Below are positions 1-6,070 of a DNA stretch of 8,111 bases, piece by piece (the first letter of the stretch is position 1; the number at the start of each line of letters is the position of its first letter). This DNA comes from Arenicella sp. (lineage in GTDB: Bacteria > Pseudomonadota > Gammaproteobacteria > Arenicellales > Arenicellaceae), in assembly GCA_018677115.1 (NCBI GenBank), contig JAHHOC010000006.1, positions 1 through 8,111 on the forward strand, written 5' to 3'. The position numbers and the translations under genes are program-made. The notes beneath the pieces are model-generated. The model was not told the origin of the DNA. It did no database searches and worked only from the letters and a program-made list of their open reading frames with translations.

Positions 1-20
1 GTGGATAACCATACAAATGG

Positions 21-45
21 TAAAAGAAGAGGCCGGATAGACCTC
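21..45 (-). terminator. Candidate rho-independent terminator of the TonB-like gene
   Basis: Read on the minus strand, GAGGTC pairs with GGCCTC (one T-G wobble) around the loop TATCC, and the stem is followed at once by TTCTTTTA. It lies about 46 nt past the stop codon of the minus-strand gene at 91-612, where a terminator for that gene would be expected. The stem is short (6 bp), so termination could be partial. On the plus strand no T-tract follows, so it appears to work in one direction only. Confidence 0.5.
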
Positions 46-74
46 AACCCACCGAACAGGCGACAGGAATTGTT

Positions 75-110
75 GGCCGGTTTCAGCGCACTACTGCGCT
101 GGAACCTGCC
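75..110. other. Long imperfect hairpin spanning a stop codon
   Basis: Positions 79-90 pair with 95-106 as 12 consecutive base pairs (one G-T wobble) around the four-base loop CTAC. After one mismatch, 75-77 pair with 108-110. The loop and inner stem contain the TAG stop of the minus-strand TonB-like gene, so the structure covers its last codons and the start of its 3' untranslated region. No T-tract follows on either strand, so it is not a classic terminator. It may protect the mRNA 3' end or work with the T-rich terminator at 21-45. The role is inferred; the pairing is read directly. Confidence 0.55.
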
Positions 111-612
111 TGGTTGCTCCGCGTTGAGCCAGCAGTTCCTGTTCCAGCAGATATTCCATGGCACAAGGCTCGCCTGCACAGGTAGCAGGAGTGAATTCGG
201 TTTGATACAACACAGCAGCAATTAAATCGGTCATTTGTTGACTGGGCGTTTTGTAGATTTCCACTTTTGCTACCTTGCCGACAGCATCGACCGTGGCAAT
301 TGCCAGCAATTCGCTGTTGGTCAGCACACTGCGATGTGCTCTGGTCAGGGGGCGCACGATTTGCTCAGGGCCGAACTTGGGGTAGGGTGGCGCATCATTG
401 GCTGTCAGCCCTTCATAGTCGGCGCGCACAATCGCGCGTTGTTCATCAGTGAGTTCAGCATACCCTTTGTCAAAAGGTACTTTGGAGGCGGCAAGCTTAA
501 TCGGAAATCGGCTTCCGACCGGAGCCGGATCCAGCAGATAGTATTCCTTATCACCGGCAAAAGCCTGTGCTGAAACAAACGCAAACAGTATAAGAGTCAG
601 GTATTTTTTCAT
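91..612 (-). CDS. Exported protein with TonB C-terminal-like domain
   Basis: This encodes a 173-residue protein. Residues 1-19 form a typical Sec signal peptide: Lys-Lys, a hydrophobic core, then AQAFA before Gly20, so the mature protein should be periplasmic. Residues about 100-160 resemble the TonB C-terminal fold: a strand carrying VDAVGKVAKVEIYKT, a helix, then a TEFTPATCAGEPC segment like the F-x-PA-x-x-x-G-x-PC stretch of TonB-like energy-transducer proteins. Cys145 and Cys150 could form a disulfide. It has no N-terminal membrane anchor or Pro-rich spacer, so it is not a functional TonB; small exported TonB-C-like proteins of unknown role are common in gammaproteobacteria. It stands alone and is divergent from the GST gene. 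The ATG start is fixed by the signal peptide, although no Shine-Dalgarno sequence is evident. The CDS is confident, the domain assignment moderate, the function unknown. Confidence 0.85.
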   Translation of the reverse strand: MKKYLTLILFAFVSAQAFAGDKEYYLLDPAPVGSRFPIKLAASKVPFDKGYAELTDEQRAIVRADYEGLTANDAPPYPKFGPEQIVRPLTRAHRSVLTNSELLAIATVDAVGKVAKVEIYKTPSQQMTDLIAAVLYQTEFTPATCAGEPCAMEYLLEQELLAQRGATRQVPAQ

Positions 613-852
613 GGTTCTGTATGAGTTTTCTGGTCAGGGACCGTTTTACTGTATATATGGCTTTAGATGCAGGTTTACAGTATTTGGATTCATAAATATT
701 TAAAAAAATACCTGGCTGGGAGGTTTTTGACCGATTCTTGTCTGCGGATTGGCTGGGTTTTGGCGTAAAATGTCAGCTGCTGGATACTCCCGGCATGCAG
801 AGCTCACCGCACCCAAAATCATCGAATAGTGAATAAGCTGAACAGCCATCAT
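613..852. other. Divergent intergenic region, TonB-like gene / GST gene
   Basis: This gap separates two divergently transcribed genes and should hold both promoters. Its centre, about 640-712, is strongly AT-rich (TATATA near 651, an A-run near 702-708). A TAAAAT hexamer at 766-771 could be a -10 element for the GST gene, but no -35 hexamer sits at a proper distance. I see no convincing sigma-70 pair, no small gene and no RNA gene here. Confidence 0.3.
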
Positions 853-1539
853 ATGTTTACATTACACATTGCTAACAAGAATTATTCTTCCTGGTCGCTG
901 CGTCCGTGGGTACTGATGCGCCAACTTGGCATTCCCTTTGAGGAAAAACTGTGGTCGTTCGGCGAGGGCTCCAACTGGCAGCAGTTCCGCGAGTTTGCGC
1001 CCAACGGTCTGGTGCCGTGCCTGATCGACGGCAAAACGACTGTGTGGGACTCGCTGGCTATTATCGAATACCTGGCAGAGGATCATCCGGCAGTGTGGCC
1101 GCAATCCCGGTCTGCCCGGGCCTGGGCCAGGTCAGCGGCGGCCGAAATGCATTCCGGCTTTGCCACTCTGAGGAACCTGTGCCCGATGAACGTGGGTCTG
1201 CGGGTATCGCTCAATCAAACCCCTGAGGCGCTGCAACACGATATTGACCGCATCGACGAACTTTGGTCGGAAGGCCTGAACCGATTCGGCGGGCCGTTTC
1301 TGGCCGGCGACAGTTTCACTGCTGTGGATGCGTTTTACGCGCCAGTGGCTTTTCGCGTGCGCGGTTTTGACTTGCAACTCAGCGACACGGCGGCTGCATA
1401 TGCCAAACGGCTGTTGGCGACCGACGCCATGCAGGCTTGGGAAGAGGCTGCATTGAAAGAACCCTGGCGCGAAGTCGGTCACGAACAGGAGGCGCTGGAA
1501 TACGGCACACTAGTGGCCGACTATCGGCAGAATCCTTAG
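853..1539 (+). CDS. Glutathione S-transferase family protein
   Basis: This is a 228-residue cytosolic GST, the usual family length. The N-terminal thioredoxin-like domain (about 1-78) begins MFTLHIANKNYSSWSLRPW; the Ser12-Ser13 pair is where serine-type GSTs place the catalytic serine. GLVPCL at 52-57 carries the cis-proline (Pro55), and Asp67-Ser68 in WDSLAIIEYLAE correspond to the residues that bind the glutathione glutamyl group. The all-helical C-terminal domain contains the N-capping box Thr156-x-x-Asp159 within DSFTAVDAFY. It probably conjugates or reduces electrophiles with glutathione; the substrate cannot be told. The ATG at 853 is preferred because family members begin right at this strand. 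An in-frame GTG at 829 would add eight residues, and neither start has a clear ribosome site. A 78-bp gap with a hairpin separates it from the reductase gene, so co-transcription is possible but unproven. Confidence 0.93.
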   Translation: MFTLHIANKNYSSWSLRPWVLMRQLGIPFEEKLWSFGEGSNWQQFREFAPNGLVPCLIDGKTTVWDSLAIIEYLAEDHPAVWPQSRSARAWARSAAAEMHSGFATLRNLCPMNVGLRVSLNQTPEALQHDIDRIDELWSEGLNRFGGPFLAGDSFTAVDAFYAPVAFRVRGFDLQLSDTAAAYAKRLLATDAMQAWEEAALKEPWREVGHEQEALEYGTLVADYRQNP

Positions 1540-1547
1540 TATAAACC

Positions 1548-1561
1548 GTCGCGAAAGCGAC
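1548..1561 (+). other. GNRA-tetraloop hairpin between GST and reductase genes
   Basis: GTCGC-GAAA-GCGAC is a perfect 5-bp stem closed by a GAAA tetraloop, a very stable RNA turn when read from the plus strand. It starts 9 nt past the GST stop codon. No T-tract follows (AATCTCCG comes next), so it is more likely a transcript-stability or processing element, or an attenuating structure, than a full terminator. The role is inferred. Confidence 0.4.
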
Positions 1562-1617
1562 AATCTCCGCTGGTCAAGACTGTTATTGTCCGGCGCACAG
1601 TTAATTGGAGTAAAAGT

Positions 1618-2592
1618 ATGAAAGCATGTGTGTGTGAAGAGTTTGGCCCGTTGGATAAGCTGGTCATCAAGGAAGTGGAAGATCCAACCGCCAAGCCTGG
1701 CCATGTAGTGCTGGATATGGCCGCCGCCGGAGTCAACTTTCCGGACGGCCTGACCATTCAGGGTCTGTACCAGATCACACCCGATCTGCCTTTTATCCCC
1801 GGTGTAGAGATCGCCGGTGTCATCACCGAGCTGGGCGACGGCGTGGAGCAATTCTCGGTGGGTGATCGCGTTGTTGGCTTCAGCCAGACAGGTGCCTTTG
1901 CCGAGAAAGCATCGGTGCCTGCAGCGACTTTAATGCCGATCCCCGAGGGTATCAGCAATGAAGAGGCGGCCGGTCTGTTAACCGCACATGCCACCGCACA
2001 TTACGCCCTGCGCCAGCGTGGTCAGCTGCAGGCTGGTGAAACCATTGTCGTCACAGGTGCGGCCGGCGGTACCGGTCTGGCAGCAGTACAAATTGCCAAA
2101 GCCATCGGCGCCACGGTGATTGCGGCCTGCTCTACTGAGGAAAAACTGGCGGTGGCGAAAGAAAATGGAGCGGATATCCTGATCAACTACAATGAGGTCG
2201 ATCTTAAAGATGAATTGAAGAGGGTCACCGAAGGTAAGGGCGTGGACGTGGCCTATGATGTTGTCGGCGGAGACGCCTTCGATGCGCTCAGCCGTTGCAT
2301 GGCCTGGGGCGGACGCCTGCTGGTGATTGGTTTTGCCTCCGGCACTATCCCGAAACTGCCGGTTAACCTGACCCTGGTTAAAAGTTACTCGGTGGTCGGT
2401 GTATTCTGGGGTGCTTTCACCCAGCGTGAGCCTAAAGTATTTGCTGCTAATATGCAGGAACTGGTCGGCTGGTACCTGCAGGGCAAAGTAAAGGTGCATG
2501 TTGATGAAGCATTTCCACTTGACCGCTCGGTGGATGCCTTGAAAAAAGTCATGCACCGCAAGGTGACCGGCAAGGTCGTTATTACCCCGTAA
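1618..2592 (+). CDS. Zinc-free NADPH:quinone oxidoreductase family protein (MDR superfamily)
   Basis: This 324-residue protein belongs to the medium-chain dehydrogenase/reductase superfamily, in the quinone oxidoreductase branch (QOR1-like). The N-terminal GroES-like domain has the signature AAAGVNFPDGLTIQGLYQ (35-52) followed by PGVEIAGVI (61-69). The zinc-binding GHE motif of alcohol dehydrogenases is absent. The Rossmann domain carries VVTGAAGGTGLAAVQIAKAIGA (144-165), the AAGGxG nucleotide loop typical of NADPH-using QORs. It should reduce a quinone, enone or enoyl-type substrate with NADPH in the cytoplasm. Because the next gene encodes an acyl-CoA isomerase 18 bp downstream, the substrate may be an acyl-CoA-linked enone or enoyl, which is inference only. 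The ATG has GGAG at 1607-1610, 7 nt upstream. The ORF is intact and of normal length. Confidence 0.93.
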   Translation: MKACVCEEFGPLDKLVIKEVEDPTAKPGHVVLDMAAAGVNFPDGLTIQGLYQITPDLPFIPGVEIAGVITELGDGVEQFSVGDRVVGFSQTGAFAEKASVPAATLMPIPEGISNEEAAGLLTAHATAHYALRQRGQLQAGETIVVTGAAGGTGLAAVQIAKAIGATVIAACSTEEKLAVAKENGADILINYNEVDLKDELKRVTEGKGVDVAYDVVGGDAFDALSRCMAWGGRLLVIGFASGTIPKLPVNLTLVKSYSVVGVFWGAFTQREPKVFAANMQELVGWYLQGKVKVHVDEAFPLDRSVDALKKVMHRKVTGKVVITP

Positions 2593-2610
2593 ATTACTGG
2601 AGTCAGTGTT

Positions 2611-3450
2611 ATGAGCCACGTTTGCTTTAAAGTAAATATTGAAAACAAGGTCGCGCACATCGTGCTGAGCCGGCCCGAGAAACGAAATTCAATGATCCCC
2701 GAATTCTGGGATGAACTGCCCGCCATCGTGCGTGACATCGATGCAAAGTCGAAGGCGCGTGTGATTGTTATCTCATCCACCGGGCCGCATTTCACTGCTG
2801 GTCTCGACCTCAACGCATTTTTTGCTTCCAGTGATGATGACGATAGCGATGCGCTTGGCAAGGGGGCGGCTTTCCATTCAATGGTAAGCCGTATGCAAGA
2901 CAGTTTTTCAGCCCTCGAGCAATGCCGCATACCAGTGATTGCTGCCATTCAGGGTGGTTGTATCGGTGGCGGAGTTGATCTGGCCACTGCCTGCGACATG
3001 CGCTACACCACTGAGGATGCGTACTTCACCATACATGAAACCAATATCGGCATGACCGCCGATGTGGGCACCTTCCCGCGCATTGTCAATTTGATTCCCG
3101 AAGGCGTGGCCCGTGAACTGGCCTATACCGGCCGCAAGATGATGGCCGAGGAGGCCAGGCAGCATGGGCTAGTCAATGAAGTGTTTGCCGATCAGCAGGC
3201 AATGGTGGAGGCAGTGTCGGAAATTGCTGCGCAAATTGTATCAAAAGCACCGCTGGCGGTGCACGGTTGTAAGCGCATGATCAATTATTCGCGCGATCAC
3301 AACACGGCTGATACGCTGGATTATATAGGTATCTGGAATGCCAGCATGCTGCAACCGGCCGAGATGATGGAAGCCATGACCGCCAACGCACAAAAGCGCG
3401 AAGGAAATTTCACCGAGTTACCGGAAATCAAAACCAGCGTTAAGTCCTAG
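2611..3450 (+). CDS. Crotonase family, ECH1-like delta(3,5)-delta(2,4)-dienoyl-CoA isomerase
   Basis: This 279-residue enoyl-CoA hydratase/isomerase resembles mammalian ECH1 more than a plain hydratase. The first oxyanion-hole region is HFTAGLDL (60-67) and the second is GGCIGGGVDL (115-124). Three acidic residues match the ECH1 catalytic set in spacing: Asp123, Glu143 and Asp151 are 20 and 8 residues apart, exactly as Asp176, Glu196 and Asp204 of the rat enzyme. The later ELAYTGRKMMAEEA and YSRDHNTADTLDYIGIWNASML segments are also ECH1-like. The expected reaction shifts the double bonds of 3,5-dienoyl-CoA to 2,4-dienoyl-CoA during oxidation of unsaturated fatty acids with odd-numbered double bonds. 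The ATG has GGAG at 2599-2602, 8 nt upstream. It follows the reductase gene by 18 bp, so an operon is very likely. An Asp-rich stretch (75-78, DDDD) lies in a loop. Family is certain; exact substrate is inferred. Confidence 0.93.
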   Translation: MSHVCFKVNIENKVAHIVLSRPEKRNSMIPEFWDELPAIVRDIDAKSKARVIVISSTGPHFTAGLDLNAFFASSDDDDSDALGKGAAFHSMVSRMQDSFSALEQCRIPVIAAIQGGCIGGGVDLATACDMRYTTEDAYFTIHETNIGMTADVGTFPRIVNLIPEGVARELAYTGRKMMAEEARQHGLVNEVFADQQAMVEAVSEIAAQIVSKAPLAVHGCKRMINYSRDHNTADTLDYIGIWNASMLQPAEMMEAMTANAQKREGNFTELPEIKTSVKS

Positions 3451-3470
3451 GCGCGGATTACTAACGCAGG
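3422..3470 (-). terminator. Candidate terminator of the dipeptidase gene, inside the 3' end of the isomerase gene
   Basis: Positions 3437-3442 (GCGTTA) pair perfectly with 3462-3467 (TAACGC). The stem extends outward past one A-A mismatch to 3434-3435/3469-3470, and inward past a 2-nt bulge through 3443-3447/3455-3459. Read on the minus strand the stem is followed at once by TTTTGATTT, as in a rho-independent terminator, and it begins directly after the dipeptidase stop. The plus strand lacks a T-tract. The hairpin covers the stop codon of the convergent isomerase gene, so it may also define that mRNA's 3' end. Confidence 0.45.
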
Positions 3471-4637
3471 CTATTCCGGCAAATTTGCTGCCAGGAAGCG
3501 CAGTGTGTTGCCGCCCATCACCGCGCGGATATCTTGCTCGCTGACGTTGGCATCAAGTAAAGCCTGTGTTATTGCAACCAGCCCGCTGGTGTCGAATGAA
3601 GTGGTGACTGTACCGTCATAGTCGGAACCCAGCGCCACGTGCTCCGCGCCCACCAGGGCAATGCCGTAGCGGATTGCTTCAGCTATCTTCTCGGGATGTG
3701 TGCCGCACACAGCTCCATCCCAGTAGCCTATTGCGATCAGCCCACCCCCGTCGGCGATAGCACGCATCAGGTCGTCACGGATATTGCGCGGCGTATCACA
3801 ATGGCCCTTGAAGCCTGTGTGGCTGACCACCAGCGGCCGATCACTTAAGGCCAGCACGTCTTCCACCACCTGTTCAGATGAATGGGCAAGGTCAACAATG
3901 ATGTTTAACTGCTGCATCTGAGCCAGCGCCTGCCGTCCGAACTCGGTCAAGCCGGCCTGACTGGTACCGTGCAGGGAACCGCCAAGCTTGTTGTCGAAAA
4001 AATGCTGCAGGCCCATCATGCGCAGTCCTTCATCAAACAGCAGCTGAATATTCTCCAGCTTGCCATCCAGCGCATGTGACCCCTCGGTGCCGATCAGGCC
4101 GCCGACCAGGCGCTGATTTGATTGGCGGGCACGAACAAAATCAGCGAGGTCGCGCTTAGTTTTAATCAGGCGGAAATTATCGTTGTCCGTTTCTGCCAGT
4201 CGTTGAATTTTCTCGGCCTGGAACACCGCACGTGCCGTGAGGCTGGTCCAGGTGTCGACAGGCCAGCGTTGCAGCAGCGCCAGCGTAGTGATGTTGTCGC
4301 TGGCGTCCGATTCATTACGCTCGTAGTTCTGGCCGCGTGGAGATTTGGTGACCGAAGTAAACATCTGCAATGCCACGTTACCCTGCTGCAAGCGTGGAAT
4401 ATCCACATGCCCATAATCGCTTTGCTCTGCGAGGTCGCGCTGCCACAAAGCGCTATCTGCATGCCAGTCAGCCACAATCATTGACTGATGCAGTTGCCGC
4501 GCCTCTTCAGTAACCGAAAAAGGGCCGGTGTCATCGACCACGTTCATGCTCTGCTCGAGCAGGCGCGGGCCGATGGCCAGACCTATAACCAATCCAGCGA
4601 TCAGCAGCAGACCAACGCCATATAGAATTTTCTTCAT
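3471..4637 (-). CDS. Membrane dipeptidase, peptidase family M19 (renal dipeptidase-like)
   Basis: This is a 388-residue zinc dipeptidase. Residues about 4-23 are hydrophobic after a Lys-Lys start, which makes an N-terminal signal anchor; the catalytic domain should lie in the periplasm. With the ATG at 4637, the metal ligands known from human renal dipeptidase are all in order: His59 and Asp61 (DWHADS), the bridging Glu185 (GTEGSHAL), His252 (DLAHSS) and His273 (VSHTG). Asp339 in GSDYDG matches the catalytic-site aspartate, and PRNIRDD at 283-289 contains the substrate-binding arginine region. M19 enzymes hydrolyse dipeptides, including some D-residue peptides; the substrate here is unknown. 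An upstream TTG at 4640 would add one Met, and the ATG is preferred. No Shine-Dalgarno sequence is visible. The stop is 20 bp from that of the convergent isomerase gene. Confidence 0.95.
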   Translation of the reverse strand: MKKILYGVGLLLIAGLVIGLAIGPRLLEQSMNVVDDTGPFSVTEEARQLHQSMIVADWHADSALWQRDLAEQSDYGHVDIPRLQQGNVALQMFTSVTKSPRGQNYERNESDASDNITTLALLQRWPVDTWTSLTARAVFQAEKIQRLAETDNDNFRLIKTKRDLADFVRARQSNQRLVGGLIGTEGSHALDGKLENIQLLFDEGLRMMGLQHFFDNKLGGSLHGTSQAGLTEFGRQALAQMQQLNIIVDLAHSSEQVVEDVLALSDRPLVVSHTGFKGHCDTPRNIRDDLMRAIADGGGLIAIGYWDGAVCGTHPEKIAEAIRYGIALVGAEHVALGSDYDGTVTTSFDTSGLVAITQALLDANVSEQDIRAVMGGNTLRFLAANLPE

Positions 4638-4854
4638 CAATGTTTACGAAACCGAATTTTGAATCTGAAGCAAAGACCCTAATCGTAATAAAGGTGATTT
4701 GCAAATTTGCGAATAATTGGCTGAGTGTCCGCAGTAAGCAGCGGCCTTCGATTGATTGCGCTGAGGCGAATCCGGGCAACTACGGAAGTCCCAATTGAGC
4801 ATGCTTATTTTGATTTTCAATTATCTACTCAAACTCCAGCCCCCGGAGATAGCC
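4638..4854. other. Intergenic region upstream of the dipeptidase gene
   Basis: This 217-bp gap lies between two genes on the minus strand, so it should hold the 3' end of the CNNM gene transcript and the dipeptidase promoter. It contains a perfect 10-bp palindrome GCAAATTTGC at 4701-4710, 63 nt upstream of the dipeptidase start, which is a possible operator. A weak hairpin (CTCC at 4834-4837 with GGAG at 4845-4848) follows the CNNM stop and is succeeded on the minus strand by only TTTGAG, so it is at best a poor terminator. One copy of the 14-bp direct repeat is at 4796-4809. An 82-codon minus-strand ORF crossing this region looks spurious. Confidence 0.35.
4796..4809 (+). repeat. 14-bp direct repeat, copy 1
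   Basis: TGAGCATGCTTATT occurs here and again exactly at 7618-7631. It contains the palindrome AGCATGCT (4798-4805). Flanking inverted arms AATTGA (4793-4798) and TCAATT (4817-4822) surround this copy. Identity ends at both borders of the 14-mer. It could be a shared regulatory site or chance. Confidence 0.4.
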
Positions 4855-5943
4855 CTAATCCGTAGTTTCCGACTCATTCTTGGCTTCGAGAGCACCCAAT
4901 GCAGAAGCGCGCCGCTCACGAAGGCGCTGCGCGAGAACCCGCATGTCGGTGGTGGTATCTGTCTCATCTACGATTTCCATTCCCAGAAGTGTTTCGATCA
5001 GATCTTCCATCGTAACAATCCCAGCCATGCCTCCGAAATCATCTAACACCACAGCAATGTGTTCCCGTTTCTCCATCAGTAGTACAAATAAATCAGTGAC
5101 AGCGACAGAGTCTCCTACGGCGACGATGTCACGGTGCAATGCTGAAAGCGGCTCCTCGCCACGCCCCTCGATCATTGCCTGTAATAAGTCGACTCTCAAG
5201 AAGTATCCGTTTATCTGGTCCTTACCACTCTCTTTAAATGTTGGAATCCTTGAAAACGGGTGTTCCTTGAGGCGTTGGTAATAATTGCTGATAGTCTGGT
5301 CTTCAGTGGTTGCTGTCACTACCGTTCTCGGGGTCATGACGTCTTTGACTTGAATTTCACTAAAGCCCAGCAAGCTGCCAATCATCTCTGTCTCGCGATC
5401 CTCAAACACGCCATCCTGCGCGCCAAACTCTGCCATGGCCAGAAAGTCATGCCTGGTCAGAACAACCTGTTCGCTACCATGCTTGAGAGAGCGCGTTATC
5501 AGCTGCCCCATCCAAACCAGCGGTGCCAGTATAACCACCAGGAAGCGCAGAGAATAAACCGTGAAACTACTCAATCTCTGCCAATAAAGTGCTCCAATTG
5601 TTTTTGGAACTATTTCTGATAGCAGTAGCACTGCCAGCGTCATTGCCACCGGCACCGCAACCCTGGTCATCAATGGATTGGTCTCGGACCATATGGTTGC
5701 CGCCTGTTCGCCCACCCCGATGGCACCTACCGTATGCGCGATGGTATTCAGGGTGAGAATAGCCGCCAATGGCCTGTCTATATTCTCCTTGAACTCATAA
5801 AGGTAACGCCCGATGGCTGTTTCCTGCTGATGCTGGATTCGCGCGTAGGTGGGCGTAATGCTTAGCAGCACGGCTTCCCACAGCGAGCAGAGAAAGGAAA
5901 AAAAAATGGCTAGGACAAAAAATGTGATTAATAGCGAATACAT
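4855..5943 (-). CDS. CNNM (DUF21) transmembrane domain plus CBS-pair protein, CorC/TlyC-like but shorter
   Basis: This is a 362-residue inner-membrane protein. The N-terminal CNNM/DUF21 domain (about 1-150) has hydrophobic segments near 3-20, 58-78, 95-110 and 128-148, with the family's LLSEIVPKTIG motif at 107-117. The acidic linker AEFGAQDGVFEDRETEMIGSLLGF (171-194) and the CBS entry motif VKDVMTPRTVV (199-209) follow. The CBS pair continues to DDFGGMAGIVTMEDLIETLLGMEIVDE (301-327). Related proteins (CorC, CNNM) are implicated in Mg2+ efflux or Mg2+/Co2+ homeostasis; CBS pairs commonly bind adenine nucleotides. The C-terminal CorC_HlyC domain found in longer members is missing. The protein ends with a charged, Glu-rich tail of about 35 residues. 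This short architecture is known in the family, so it need not be a truncation. The ATG start matches the first transmembrane helix; no ribosome site is evident. Confidence 0.92.
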   Translation of the reverse strand: MYSLLITFFVLAIFFSFLCSLWEAVLLSITPTYARIQHQQETAIGRYLYEFKENIDRPLAAILTLNTIAHTVGAIGVGEQAATIWSETNPLMTRVAVPVAMTLAVLLLSEIVPKTIGALYWQRLSSFTVYSLRFLVVILAPLVWMGQLITRSLKHGSEQVVLTRHDFLAMAEFGAQDGVFEDRETEMIGSLLGFSEIQVKDVMTPRTVVTATTEDQTISNYYQRLKEHPFSRIPTFKESGKDQINGYFLRVDLLQAMIEGRGEEPLSALHRDIVAVGDSVAVTDLFVLLMEKREHIAVVLDDFGGMAGIVTMEDLIETLLGMEIVDETDTTTDMRVLAQRLRERRASALGALEAKNESETTD

Positions 5944-6070
5944 GAGGTGTCTGTGTATATTAGGCTGCTTGCCATTGTATAAGAATCTGTCTTTTCATTC
6001 GTGGTTTCTAGCGGAGAGGATAATAATCCGCCTTATCACTTGGTCTGTGAATAAACCGTGGGCTACCCGT
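5944..6070. other. Intergenic region, lipoprotein gene / CNNM gene
   Basis: This 127-bp gap lies between two minus-strand genes. GCGGA (6011-6015) and TCCGC (6027-6031) can pair around an 11-nt loop, downstream of the lipoprotein stop, but no T-tract follows. On the minus strand a weak TTCTTA/TAATAT pair with 17-bp spacing lies close upstream of the CNNM start and could be its promoter. Neither element is convincing. Confidence 0.25.

Noticed and set aside
1..225. Plus-strand 74-codon ORF from a GTG at the left edge
   Set aside because: It runs antisense over the end of the TonB-like gene and through its terminator, with no recognisable protein features.
235..573. Plus-strand ORFs opposite the TonB-like gene
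   Set aside because: They are antisense to a gene with a clear signal peptide and domain; the composition is shadow-like.
1978..2948. Minus-strand ORFs of 226 and 187 codons
   Set aside because: They lie opposite the reductase and isomerase genes, whose motifs are unmistakable; the ORFs have no domain-like sequence.
4531..4779. Minus-strand 82-codon ORF across the dipeptidase start
   Set aside because: It overlaps the signal anchor of the dipeptidase in another frame, and its intergenic part has no recognisable features or ribosome site.
4795..5281. Plus-strand ORFs opposite the CNNM gene 3' end
   Set aside because: Low-complexity Ser/Arg/Thr-rich translation typical of an antisense shadow.
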